64,000 nt of DNA from Mycobacterium gordonae. GTDB taxonomy: Bacteria; Actinomycetota; Actinomycetes; Mycobacteriales; Mycobacteriaceae. The position numbers and the translations under genes were made by a program. The notes below the pieces were generated by a model, which was not told the DNA's origin, searched no databases, and saw nothing but the letters and a program-made list of their open reading frames with translations. Each line of letters begins with the position of its first letter. The first letter of the stretch is position 1. This document shows positions 48,153 through 56,656 of this stretch, in pieces. The stretch covers positions 1 to 64,000 of the forward strand of contig NZ_LQOY01000248.1 of NCBI RefSeq assembly GCF_002101675.1. The letters run 5' to 3'.

Positions 48153-50445
48153 CGAGACGCTCCAGCAGCACTACGGGCAAGTCGCCGAACAGTTGGGTGG
48201 CCGACGTCGGCCCGCTGGCCATGGCGCCGGTCAGCCGGTCGGTCCACGATCCTTCGGGCAGCGGCAACACCGTGTCGCCCCAGCCGGTATCGGCCAGGGC
48301 CACCGTCCAGCGGGTCACCGCCACCAGGATGCCGGGACCGCGGCGAAACGCCACGATGTGGTCGGCGGCCTGCCCGGCGGCCAGCACCGGTACGTAGTCG
48401 CCGTGCAGGAAGCAGTCCGGCCGTGAACGCCGCAGCCGCAGCGCCGTCGTGACGACGCGGATCTTGGGATGTTGCAACTCCGTCAACGCGCTGCGGCGGG
48501 TTGGGTAGTCGACTTCGCGTCGGTTGTCTGGGTCGACCAGGCTGTCGTCCCACAATTCGGTGCCCTGGTAGACGTCAGGGATGCCCGGCACGGTCAGTGC
48601 GAGCAGCTTCTGGCCCAGCGCGTCACTGGCGCCGTGCGGGTTGAGCTGGCCCACGAGCTTGGTCAATTCACCGGCCACCGGTCCATCCAGCACCGCGTCC
48701 AGCCACCGATGCACGGCCGCTTCGAACTCCGAGTCCGGGTCGTTCCACGACGTGTGCTGCGCCGCCTCCCGGATCGCCTTCTCGGCGTAGGCATGCAGCC
48801 GGTCGCGCAACTGGCCGGTGACCTCGCCGCTCACCGGCCAGACGCCGAAGATGTTCTGCCACAGGAACTGTCCGGTCGCGCGATCGGGGGAGGGGGCATG
48901 ACTCTCCCAACGCCCGACGAATTCTCCCCACAGCGACGGCACCTGCGAGAGCACACCGATGCGGGCCCGGACGTCTTCGCCGCGTTTGGTGTCGTGAGTG
49001 GTCAGGGTCGTCATGGCTGCCGGCCACAGCCGCGCCCGGGTGGCCGAACTCTGATGGAACTCGGCGACGCCGACTCCGAACCGGTGCGGTTCACCGCCGA
49101 CCTCGTTGAGTGACACCAGGCGGGCGTCGCGGTAGAACAGGCAGTCTTCGACCGCCTTCGCGGTGACCGCGCCGCACAACTGCTGCAGGCGGGTGGCGGG
49201 CTCACCGCCGTGCGCCAGCGCCGCCGCCACCACGGCCAGCGCCGGACCCAGATCGGGTTGCGCCGCCTCGGTTTTCGCCAGCGCTGCGGGCAGCATCGCC
49301 GACAATCCCAGGTAGTCGCAGCGGTAGACATCGATGTGGGTCAGTAACGCGGCCACCGCGTCGGGCAGTCGCGGGTCGTCGGCACCGGCGGTCGCCACGA
49401 TGGCGCGCCGCAACCGGGCCAATTCGCTGGCCAGGGTGTCGGTCGCGGCACGAATCTTCAGCTGCGCCAACATCTCCGGCATCGCGCCGTAATCCACACC
49501 GGCGGACTCGACGAGTTCGGTCAGGGCGGCCGCCCCGCGCGGATCGACGAAGACCCCGCCCACTTCCCGCAGCACGTCGTAGCCGGTGGTGCCCGCGACC
49601 GGCAGGGTAGGCTCCAACGCCTCGTCGACGGCGAGGATCTTCTCGATCACGATCCAGGCGTCGGGTCCCACCAACTCGCGCAGCCAGATCAGATAGCTTG
49701 CCGGATCGGCCAATCCATCGGGATGGTCAATGCGCACCCCGTCGACGATCCCCGCGCTGAACCAGCGCCCCACCTCGGCGTGGCTGGCATCAAAGACGCT
49801 TCGATCCTCCTGACGCAACCCGGCCAATGACGTGATGGAGAAGAACCGGCGGTATCCGACGATCCCGTTGCGCCAGCCCACCAGACGGTAGTGCTGCCGC
49901 TCATGCACCTCCGGGCCGGGGCCGTCGCCGCTGCCGGGGGCGATCGGAAGCGCCAGATCACCCAGTCGCAACAGGTCGCCGTCCACGGTCAGATCGGCGA
50001 CATCGGCGTCAGAGCCCAACAGAGGCAATACGATTCGTCCCGCGTCGTCCAACGTCCAGTCGATGTCGAAGAAGCCGGCGTATTCCGAGTCACGCCCGTG
50101 CCGCAGCACATCCCACCACCAGGCGTTCTGCGCCGGCTGGTCGATGCCGACGTGATTGGGAACCACGTCGATGACCAGGCCCATGCCGCGTGCCCGCGCC
50201 GCCTTTGACAGTCGCGCCAGCCCGTCGGGGCCACCCAGGTCAGCAGACACCGTGGTCGGGTCGGTCACGTCGTAGCCGTGTGACGATCCGCCGACCGCGG
50301 TCAGGATCGGGGACAGGTACACGTGGGACACCCCGAGTTCGTCGAGGTAGTCCAACAGGCCTTCGGCGTCGTCGAGGGTGAACGCAAAACCGCTAGACGC
50401 ACCGCGAAGCTGCAACCGGTAGGTTGCTGATATCGGAAAGGTCAT
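48145..50445 (-). CDS. treY: Maltooligosyltrehalose synthase
   Basis: 766 residues, the size of M. tuberculosis TreY (765). GH13 isomerase that turns the reducing-end alpha-1,4 glucose of a glucan into an alpha,alpha-1,1 linkage. Start MTFPISATYRLQLRGASSGF, then SHVYLSPILTAVGGSSHGYD, VIDVVPNHVG, nucleophile Asp240 in GVRIDHPDGLADP and acid/base Glu268 in WIVIEKIL. The large helical insert between about 290 and 560 is typical of TreY. It lies three bases after treX and overlaps treZ by eight. Confidence 0.97.
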   Translation of the reverse strand: MTFPISATYRLQLRGASSGFAFTLDDAEGLLDYLDELGVSHVYLSPILTAVGGSSHGYDVTDPTTVSADLGGPDGLARLSKAARARGMGLVIDVVPNHVGIDQPAQNAWWWDVLRHGRDSEYAGFFDIDWTLDDAGRIVLPLLGSDADVADLTVDGDLLRLGDLALPIAPGSGDGPGPEVHERQHYRLVGWRNGIVGYRRFFSITSLAGLRQEDRSVFDASHAEVGRWFSAGIVDGVRIDHPDGLADPASYLIWLRELVGPDAWIVIEKILAVDEALEPTLPVAGTTGYDVLREVGGVFVDPRGAAALTELVESAGVDYGAMPEMLAQLKIRAATDTLASELARLRRAIVATAGADDPRLPDAVAALLTHIDVYRCDYLGLSAMLPAALAKTEAAQPDLGPALAVVAAALAHGGEPATRLQQLCGAVTAKAVEDCLFYRDARLVSLNEVGGEPHRFGVGVAEFHQSSATRARLWPAAMTTLTTHDTKRGEDVRARIGVLSQVPSLWGEFVGRWESHAPSPDRATGQFLWQNIFGVWPVSGEVTGQLRDRLHAYAEKAIREAAQHTSWNDPDSEFEAAVHRWLDAVLDGPVAGELTKLVGQLNPHGASDALGQKLLALTVPGIPDVYQGTELWDDSLVDPDNRREVDYPTRRSALTELQHPKIRVVTTALRLRRSRPDCFLHGDYVPVLAAGQAADHIVAFRRGPGILVAVTRWTVALADTGWGDTVLPLPEGSWTDRLTGAMASGPTSATQLFGDLPVVLLERLDD

Positions 50446-50448
50446 GTG

Positions 50449-52647
50449 TCACAACGTCTTACGCAAGATGAGGACAGAACGGCCGGGCAGGGCGACCTCG
50501 TCGCCCTCCTCGACCACCCGTTCGGCCACGCCGGTCGGGTGGGTCGTGTCCAGCTCTACTGTCCATTGCTGTGCATAGTCGCCGTGTGGCATGACAAAAG
50601 TGACTTCCTGATCGTGGGCGTTGAAGCACAGCAGGAACGAGTCATCGACGATGCGTTCGCCACGGCGATTCGGTTCGGGTAGGGCCTGGCCATTGAGAAA
50701 CACCGCGATGCTCTTGCCGAAGTCGTTGTCCCAGTCCTGTTCGGTCATCACCTGGCCGGAAGGCGTCAACCAGGCGATGTCGTGACTGTCGGCTTCGCCG
50801 CTGCGGATGGGCCGGCCCTTGAGGAAACGACGCCGGCGGAACACCGGATGCTTCCTGCGCAGCCGGGTCACCTTGCGGGCGAAGGCCAGCTGGTCGGCGT
50901 TCTTCTCGACCAACGACCAATCCATCCAAGACAACTCGGAGTCCTGGCAGTAGACGTTGTTGTTGCCCGACTGGGTCCGGCCGATCTCGTCGCCGTGAGA
51001 GATCATCGGAGTGCCCTGGCTGACCATCAGGGTCGCCCAAAAGTTGCGCATCTGCTGGCAACGCAGGGCGATGATGTCCGGGTCGTCGGTGGGACCCTCC
51101 ACGCCGCAATTCCAGGACCGGTTGTGGCTTTCGCCGTCACGGTTGTCTTCGCCGTTGGCGGCGTTGTGTTTTTCGTTGTAGGACACCAGATCTTGCATGG
51201 TGAAACCGTCGTGCGCGGTGACGAAGTTGATGCTGGCGCCGGGACGCCGGCCGGTCGCTTCGTACAGGTCCGACGACCCGGTCAGCCGGGAAGCAAACTC
51301 GCCTAGGGTTGCGGGCTCGCCCCGCCAGTAGTCGCGCACAGTGTCGCGGTATTTCCCGTTCCACTCGGTCCACAAACCTGGGAAATTTCCGACCTGGTAG
51401 CCGCCTTCGCCGACATCCCACGGTTCGGCGATCAACTTGACCTGGCTGACCACCGGATCCTGCTGAACCAGGTCAAAAAACGCTGACAGCCGGTCGACGT
51501 CATAGAACTCGCGGGCCAGGGTGGCCGCCAGGTCGAACCGGAAGCCGTCGACATGCATCTCCAGCACCCAGTAGCGCAACGAATCCATGATCAACTGCAG
51601 GGTGTGCGGGTGCCGAACATTGAGGCTGTTGCCGGTGCCGGTGAAATCCTTGTAGTGGCGAAGGTCACCGTCGACCAGGCGGTAATAGGCGGCGTTGTCG
51701 ATGCCGCGGAAGTTGATGGTGGGACCGAGGTGGTTTCCCTCGGCGGTGTGGTTGTAGACGACATCGAGGATCACCTCGATGCCGGCCTCATGGAAGGTGC
51801 GCACCATCGCTTTGAACTCGGCGACGGCTCCGCCCGGTTTACGGGTCGCCGCGTATTGGTAGTGCGGGGCCAGGAAGCCGAATGTGTTGTAGCCCCAGTA
51901 GTTTCGCAGACCCAGGTCCACCAGCCGATGGTCGTGCAGGAATTGGTGCACCGGCATCAGCTCGATGGCCGTGACGTTCAGTGACTTGAGGTGGTCGATG
52001 ATCACCGGATGCGCCAGGCCGGCGTAGGTACCGCGCAGCTCGTGCGGGATGCCTGGATGAGTCTGAGTCATCCCCTTGACGTGGGCCTCGTAAATGATCG
52101 TTTCGTGGTAGGGCGTGCAGGGCGCCCGGTCCGATGCCCAGTCGAAGAACGGGTTGATCACCACGCTGGTCATGGTGTGGCCCAGGGAGTCGACCATCGG
52201 GGGAGTGCCCGTTTCGGACGGGTCCTGGGCCGCCACCGCCAGGTCGTAGGAGAACAGCGCCTGGGTGAAGTCGAAGTCGCCGACGAACGATTTGCCGTAT
52301 GGATCGAGCAGCAACTTGCTCGGATCGCATCGGTGGCCGGCGGCCGGGTCGAACGGTCCGTGCACCCGGAACCCGTAGCGCTGCCCCGGGGTCACCGTGG
52401 GCAAGTAGCAGTGCCAGATGTAACCGTCGACCTCGTCGAGATTGATCCGGGTCTCGCTGCCGTCCCGTTCGATCAGGCACAACTCGACCTTGTCGGCGAC
52501 TTCGGAGAACAACGAAAAGTTGGTCCCGGCACCGTCGTAGGTGGCTCCGAGGGGAAATGGCGCACCGGGCCACACCGTCACCAATTCGGGTGAGCCATCA
52601 GCGCCGTCGTATGAACCTTCGTTCTCACGCTCCGTCGGCGGCATCAC
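50449..52647 (-). CDS. treX: Glycogen debranching enzyme (isoamylase type)
   Basis: 732 residues (M. tuberculosis TreX/GlgX 721). Hydrolyses alpha-1,6 branches of glycogen, giving linear glucans for TreY. CBM48 at 25-130 (PFPLGATYDGAGTNFSLFSE). GH13 core: VTAIELMPVHQFLHD, VILDVVYNHTAEG, nucleophile Asp372 in DGFRFDLAATLA, acid/base Glu408 in KLIAEPWDVG, and FVTAHDGFTMQDLVSYN. Start GTG 52647 directly followed by ATG 52644; either may be used. It is the first gene of the tre operon and is followed by treY after three bases. The acyltransferase gene upstream ends 37 bases before it, so co-transcription with that gene is possible. Confidence 0.96.
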   Translation of the reverse strand: MMPPTERENEGSYDGADGSPELVTVWPGAPFPLGATYDGAGTNFSLFSEVADKVELCLIERDGSETRINLDEVDGYIWHCYLPTVTPGQRYGFRVHGPFDPAAGHRCDPSKLLLDPYGKSFVGDFDFTQALFSYDLAVAAQDPSETGTPPMVDSLGHTMTSVVINPFFDWASDRAPCTPYHETIIYEAHVKGMTQTHPGIPHELRGTYAGLAHPVIIDHLKSLNVTAIELMPVHQFLHDHRLVDLGLRNYWGYNTFGFLAPHYQYAATRKPGGAVAEFKAMVRTFHEAGIEVILDVVYNHTAEGNHLGPTINFRGIDNAAYYRLVDGDLRHYKDFTGTGNSLNVRHPHTLQLIMDSLRYWVLEMHVDGFRFDLAATLAREFYDVDRLSAFFDLVQQDPVVSQVKLIAEPWDVGEGGYQVGNFPGLWTEWNGKYRDTVRDYWRGEPATLGEFASRLTGSSDLYEATGRRPGASINFVTAHDGFTMQDLVSYNEKHNAANGEDNRDGESHNRSWNCGVEGPTDDPDIIALRCQQMRNFWATLMVSQGTPMISHGDEIGRTQSGNNNVYCQDSELSWMDWSLVEKNADQLAFARKVTRLRRKHPVFRRRRFLKGRPIRSGEADSHDIAWLTPSGQVMTEQDWDNDFGKSIAVFLNGQALPEPNRRGERIVDDSFLLCFNAHDQEVTFVMPHGDYAQQWTVELDTTHPTGVAERVVEEGDEVALPGRSVLILRKTL

Positions 52648-52684
52648 TAGACCTTATCCGTGTCGGGCATCCCCGGGTGGCGTG

Positions 52685-54835
52685 TCACCACCAACCGGTG
52701 ACCGCGGCGATCTGCCGACCCAGCTCGGGGGCCAGCGTGCGCATGTAGGTCGGGGTCAAATGGTGCGGATCGCGGTAGATCAACACGTTTCCCTCGACCG
52801 CGCGACAGGTGTCGGGCCGGCAGATCGCGTCCGACAGGTCGATCGGCTTCAAGAGCGGGAACTGTGCGACGAAGTCCAGCGTGCCGTTGTGCTCGGACAG
52901 CAGATCCGAGCGCTTCACCCCACACGACTCGCCGTTGCGGGCCTTGGCCAGGCAGTCCGCTGGATTGAAAGGTTGACCGTCCTTGACCAGCCAGGGCGTA
53001 TCGCGCACACCGAGGATTGGAATGTTGTTGTCAGACAACGTCTGCCATATCCCGATGTAGGTGGCGGGCATCACGTCACCGGACTTGATGTTCCAGGGCC
53101 GGGTCGAGGTGGTGAACACATAATCGGGACGATCGTTGACCAGCTTGGCCATCGTCGTCTCCACCCACTGCCGACACTGTGGGTAGGGCGCGTTGTTACC
53201 CATGATCAGCGGGACCTGCTCGGTGGACAGCGCGCAGCCCATCTTGAGGTAGGTCACCACCCTGAAGTGGTGCAGCCGGCCCAGCAGATCCAGCGCGGGC
53301 AACCAGTGTTCGGCGTGCGAGCCGCCGGCCAACGCAATCGTCCGAGGGGCGTCGGTGTCGCCATAGGTGCAGTTGACCACCGTCGGATTGACGAAGTCGC
53401 TGATGCACCCGTCCCTGGTGGATGCGGGAAGGTCTTCTTTGACTTCCAGCACGGTGGGCCGCATCCGCAGTTTGGGCACCCGCACGTGGTTGACCAACGC
53501 GCGAGCGCCCGGATAGTCGGCAGAACTCAGGCCGCTGAGCTCCTTGCCGCCGGCGCGCTCGGCGACCAGATGCTCGCGCCACGTGAATGACGTGGCCGTG
53601 AGGGTGACCCCCAGCAGCGCCACCACCGATCCCAGCGCGATCGTCGGTCGGCGCAACCGCAGTTGCCACGGCACCGGTGCGGCCGGCGCGGCCGATGCCC
53701 GGTAACGCAACGGGTCCTCGACGTGGCGGGTGGTGAGATACGCCAGCACGCCCGACACCAGCAGCACGCCGGTGCCCTCGAGGAAGTTGGCGTGGTGGTG
53801 ACCGGTGTAGGAGAGCCAGAAGATCAGCAGCGGCCAATGCCACAAGTACAGGGAGTAGGCCATCGCCCCCAGCGTCACCAGCGGTCCGACGGCCAGCACC
53901 CGGTTGGGCAGGGGCATGCGGCCGCGGGTAGCCGGGTCGGCGGCCATGTTGGCCCCCGCCAAGATCATCAGCATCGCGGCGCCCACCGGGACCAGCGCCC
54001 ACGGGCCAGGAAACTCCTTGACGCCGTCGATCAGGGCGCCGCACGACAGGATCGTCGCCAGCGCCACCGTGGCGACCGCCGTCCGCAGCCACATTGGCCA
54101 CCGGACGTAGGGGACGACCGCGCCCACCAGCGCGCCCAATAGCAGCTCCCAGGCCCGGGCGAAGCTGTTGTAGTAGGCGGTCGCCTGGTACGCGTTGTGG
54201 GCGATGACCGCGTAGACGAACGAAGCGACCGTCAGCGCGCTCAGCAGCCCTACGAATACGGTCCGCAGGTGTCTGCCCAGTGGCTTGCGGAGCAGGTAGG
54301 TGAGGGCGGCGATCACCAGCAGGAACGCCACGTAGAACTGACCCTGCACCGACATCGACCAGATGTGCTGCAACGGGCTGACCGCTTCACCGGCGCGCAG
54401 GTAGTCCGCCGCCGAGTTGGCTAGTTCCCAATTCTGGTAGTAGCCCAGGCTGGCCAGGCTCTGATCGGCGAACGCTTCCCACCGGGTCTGGGGCTGGATC
54501 AGCACGGTGAGGAGCGCGCACGCGGCCAGCACCACCACCAGCGCCGGCAGTAACCGGCGGATCAGCCGAACCACCTCGGTCGCCGGAGACAACTTTCCGC
54601 CCAGCCCGGCCCGCAGCACCTTGCCGCCGAAGAAGAACCCCGACAACGCCAGGAACACGTCCACTCCGCCCGACACCCGGCCGAACCAGATGTGGAACAC
54701 GGCAACCAGAGCGATTGCAATGCCACGCAGCCCGTCCAGATCGTGCCGGTAGAAGCCCGAGGAACGCGTGCCCATGCCGCCGGACTGCGCGGTGGCAGCC
54801 GGGCTCTGGGGCAGGGTCGGCGTCGGCATGGTCAC
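52685..54835 (-). CDS. Membrane acyltransferase 3 with C-terminal SGNH domain (Rv1565c-like)
   Basis: 716 residues (Rv1565c, 729). N-terminal 25-390: acyltransferase-3 fold with about ten TM helices, starting FYRHDLDGLRGIAIALVAVFHIWF with the His/Asp motif (RHDLDGLRGI). A cytosolic-type linker includes RYRASAAPAAPV. The C-terminal periplasmic domain, about 480-716, is SGNH hydrolase-like: IALAGGSHAEHWLP (block I) and RDPHHLTPTYMRTLAPEL (Asp-x-x-His block V). Relatives (OafA/B-type) transfer acetyl or short acyl groups to surface glycans; in mycobacteria the targets may be glycolipids or peptidoglycan. Position upstream of the tre operon suggests, but does not prove, a link with trehalose glycolipids. 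Confidence 0.92.
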   Translation of the reverse strand: MTMPTPTLPQSPAATAQSGGMGTRSSGFYRHDLDGLRGIAIALVAVFHIWFGRVSGGVDVFLALSGFFFGGKVLRAGLGGKLSPATEVVRLIRRLLPALVVVLAACALLTVLIQPQTRWEAFADQSLASLGYYQNWELANSAADYLRAGEAVSPLQHIWSMSVQGQFYVAFLLVIAALTYLLRKPLGRHLRTVFVGLLSALTVASFVYAVIAHNAYQATAYYNSFARAWELLLGALVGAVVPYVRWPMWLRTAVATVALATILSCGALIDGVKEFPGPWALVPVGAAMLMILAGANMAADPATRGRMPLPNRVLAVGPLVTLGAMAYSLYLWHWPLLIFWLSYTGHHHANFLEGTGVLLVSGVLAYLTTRHVEDPLRYRASAAPAAPVPWQLRLRRPTIALGSVVALLGVTLTATSFTWREHLVAERAGGKELSGLSSADYPGARALVNHVRVPKLRMRPTVLEVKEDLPASTRDGCISDFVNPTVVNCTYGDTDAPRTIALAGGSHAEHWLPALDLLGRLHHFRVVTYLKMGCALSTEQVPLIMGNNAPYPQCRQWVETTMAKLVNDRPDYVFTTSTRPWNIKSGDVMPATYIGIWQTLSDNNIPILGVRDTPWLVKDGQPFNPADCLAKARNGESCGVKRSDLLSEHNGTLDFVAQFPLLKPIDLSDAICRPDTCRAVEGNVLIYRDPHHLTPTYMRTLAPELGRQIAAVTGWW

Positions 54836-54852
54836 CGCTAACTTACCGAAAA

Positions 54853-54885
54853 CCGCCGCCTGCTCCTTTGCGGAGCAAGCGGCGG
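54853..54885 (-). terminator. Intrinsic terminator after the ripD-like gene
   Basis: On the minus strand CCGCCGCTTGCTCC / GGAGCAGGCGGCGG form a 14-pair stem with one mismatch around a five-base loop, followed directly by TTTTCGG. It lies about 32 bases past the ripD-like stop and before the acyltransferase start at 54835, separating these two genes. Confidence 0.85.
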
Positions 54886-54916
54886 CTGTGAGGAGAACCT
54901 GGGGAGCTGCCCGGGT

Positions 54917-55849
54917 TTACCGCGGGGCGGTGACGGCAGGTGCCGGTTGCGCCGGCAGCAGCTGCAGCGGCGGCTGGGGCGTCGGTACCAGCGGGGCCGG
55001 CGGCTGGGGGATCACCTGCTGCAGCGGTGGCACCTGGGCCTGTTGCTGCAGCGGCGCCTGCTGGACCGGAGCCTGCTGGCCGGGAATCGTTTGGGCCGGA
55101 GCCTGCTGGCCGGGGATCGTTTGGGCCGGGGCTTGCTGGCCCGGGACGGTCTGGCCGGGGACGGTCTGGCCTGGGACGGTCTGGCCTGGGACGGTCTGGC
55201 CTGGGACGGTCTGGCCCGGGACGGTCTGGCCCGGGACTGCCTGAGCCGGGGCTTGCTGACCGGGCACCGTCTGGGCCGGGGCTTGCTGGCCGGGGACCGT
55301 CTGGGCGGGGGCCTGCGGCGCCGGCTGCACCGGTCCCGTCTGCAACGAATTGGTCCCCAGAATCCGCACCAGGTACGGCGCCATGCCGCTGCTGCGCACC
55401 GGCGAGACCTGCACGACGTCGCCGACCTCGAGCATCTGACCGTTGCCCAGGTACATCGCGACGCTCTGGGTGCCCTCGGGGCCGTAGAAGATCAGGTCAG
55501 CCTTGCGGGCCTGTTGCGGAAGAACCTTCTCGCCGACCCGGTACATCTGGCCGGAGGAGCGTGGCAGCTTGAGCCCGGCGCCGGCGTATGCGTACTGGAT
55601 CAGGCCCGAGGCGTCGAAGCCGACGGTGTTGATGCCCGAACCGGTGCCCCGGGTGGGGCCGGTGACACCGCCGCCGGCCCACGAGAACGGGACGCCGCGT
55701 TGCGAGAGTCCGCGCGCGATCACCGTGTCGGCCACCTGTTGGTAGTCATTGCTGCGGGTGTAGGGATCTGCGGAGGCTATGCCCGCGGCAGTCGCCATCG
55801 GCGCCACGAACATCACCAGCCCGATCGCGAAGGCGTAGACGCGTTTCAT
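54917..55849 (-). CDS. ripD: RipD-like secreted NlpC/P60 protein, catalytically inactive
   Basis: 310 residues. Sec signal peptide MKRVYAFAIGLVMFVAPMAT with cleavage near AxA/ASA at 26. NlpC/P60 domain at about 38-165 (VADTVIARGLSQRGVPFSWAGG). The catalytic Cys is Ala80 (VGFDASGLIQYAYAG) and the catalytic His position is Ser129 (GTQSVAMYLG), so it should bind but not cut peptidoglycan, as reported for M. tuberculosis RipD (Rv1566c). The C-terminus is a long Pro/Gln tail with TVPGQ and QQAPA repeats; it is longer than the M. tuberculosis tail, whose protein has about 230 residues. The tail probably spans or binds the wall. Start ATG 55849, followed by a terminator at 54853. Confidence 0.92.
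   Translation of the reverse strand: MKRVYAFAIGLVMFVAPMATAAGIASADPYTRSNDYQQVADTVIARGLSQRGVPFSWAGGGVTGPTRGTGSGINTVGFDASGLIQYAYAGAGLKLPRSSGQMYRVGEKVLPQQARKADLIFYGPEGTQSVAMYLGNGQMLEVGDVVQVSPVRSSGMAPYLVRILGTNSLQTGPVQPAPQAPAQTVPGQQAPAQTVPGQQAPAQAVPGQTVPGQTVPGQTVPGQTVPGQTVPGQTVPGQQAPAQTIPGQQAPAQTIPGQQAPVQQAPLQQQAQVPPLQQVIPQPPAPLVPTPQPPLQLLPAQPAPAVTAPR
55141..55245 (-). repeat. 15-bp tandem repeats coding TVPGQ in ripD
   Basis: Six units of GGGACGGTCTGG with CC/CCT spacers follow one another (plus-strand reading), plus a variant ending in CTGCCTGAG. Each 15-base unit codes one TVPGQ pentapeptide. Near-identical DNA copies suggest slippage and likely length variation between strains. Confidence 0.85.
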
Positions 55850-56175
55850 TTCGTTCCCTCGTTTCCTGGGGCCCGGGTGGCCCCTCTGTGCCTCAGCGCG
55901 GTGACCGCGCGCATCCGCGCCGTTCAGTGCGAAGGGCCGCCTCTTCGGGGCCGAGCGCCGCTGGACTTGATGGTGTGAGGCCCTGGAGGGTCAGCCCGAG
56001 TGAATCACACCAGTCACTACAGACACTTTGACAACAGAGGTAAGTAGGCGCCAGAGCGGCGAAACATTATTTGTAGGACCGTGACCCGACGGTGATGGGG
56101 AGGATCAATCTCGTGATGGCAGTTGTGATTTCGGTCTCAAAGATGATGCCGCCGCGTGATGTTGCCCCGGCGACT
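55850..56175. other. Intergenic region upstream of ripD, no gene
   Basis: About 326 bases between the ripD start and the Rv1567c-like stop. Frames here are short and not convincing. On the minus strand TTGTCA near 56030 could be a -35 element for ripD, giving a long 5' leader of 150-180 bases. No known riboswitch (the c-di-AMP type, for example) was recognised in it. Confidence 0.4.
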
Positions 56176-56595
56176 TCAGCGCCCGAACGTGTTGCTGAAA
56201 TCGGTCAGGGCGCGGCCCACTACCGAGGCGAGGCTCAGTACGGCCACCGCGACGATTGGCCAGAAGGACATGAACCAGCCCTTCACCAGCGACACGAACG
56301 GGCCCAGCAGGGCGGCGGTTCCGGCCGCCCCGATGCCGCCCCACACCAGTGGGTAGATGTAGTAATTGACGCCGAACGGCACCATCGGGCAGTCCTCGCC
56401 CTGGCAGACGTTGTCGGTGAAGGAGAACAGCCGGGTGGGCCAACTGGTCAGCGTCACCGCGGCGATCAGCAACCCCAGCAGCACGAACATGGTGACGACG
56501 TCCCAGGGGACCAGGCGCAGTCTGATCACCCGCGGTGCGGCCGCTTCCTTCTCCAGGTCCTTGCCCGTACCGCGGTACTGATCGGGTGCTGCCAT
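56176..56595 (-). CDS. Membrane protein, Rv1567c-like
   Basis: 139 residues from ATG 56595 (MAAPDQYRGTG); an ATG at 56604 is possible. Three to four TM helices are seen: VVTMFVLLGLLIAAVTLTS, VNYYIYPLVWGGIGAAGTAALLG and WPIVAVAVLSLASVVG. A loop after the first contains two cysteines (NVCQGEDCPMVPFG), likely outside the membrane and able to form a disulphide. No family function is known. It is divergent from bioA (62 bases between starts), as in M. tuberculosis (Rv1567c/Rv1568). Confidence 0.82.
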   Translation of the reverse strand: MAAPDQYRGTGKDLEKEAAAPRVIRLRLVPWDVVTMFVLLGLLIAAVTLTSWPTRLFSFTDNVCQGEDCPMVPFGVNYYIYPLVWGGIGAAGTAALLGPFVSLVKGWFMSFWPIVAVAVLSLASVVGRALTDFSNTFGR

Positions 56596-56656
56596 GCCCT
56601 GCATGCTTCCCGATGAACGGGTTTTCTGCGACCGCAACCGACTAAGGTCGGCTTTC

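Noticed and set aside
55141..55245. CRISPR array
   Set aside because: The 15-base units are contiguous coding repeats (TVPGQ) without spacers.
55850..56100. c-di-AMP (ydaO) riboswitch upstream of the ripD-like gene
   Set aside because: Looked for because cell-wall hydrolase genes often carry it; the conserved ydaO blocks are not present.
56614..56626. BioQ operator upstream of bioA
   Set aside because: TGAACGGGTTTTC matches only one half-site well; too weak to list as a feature.
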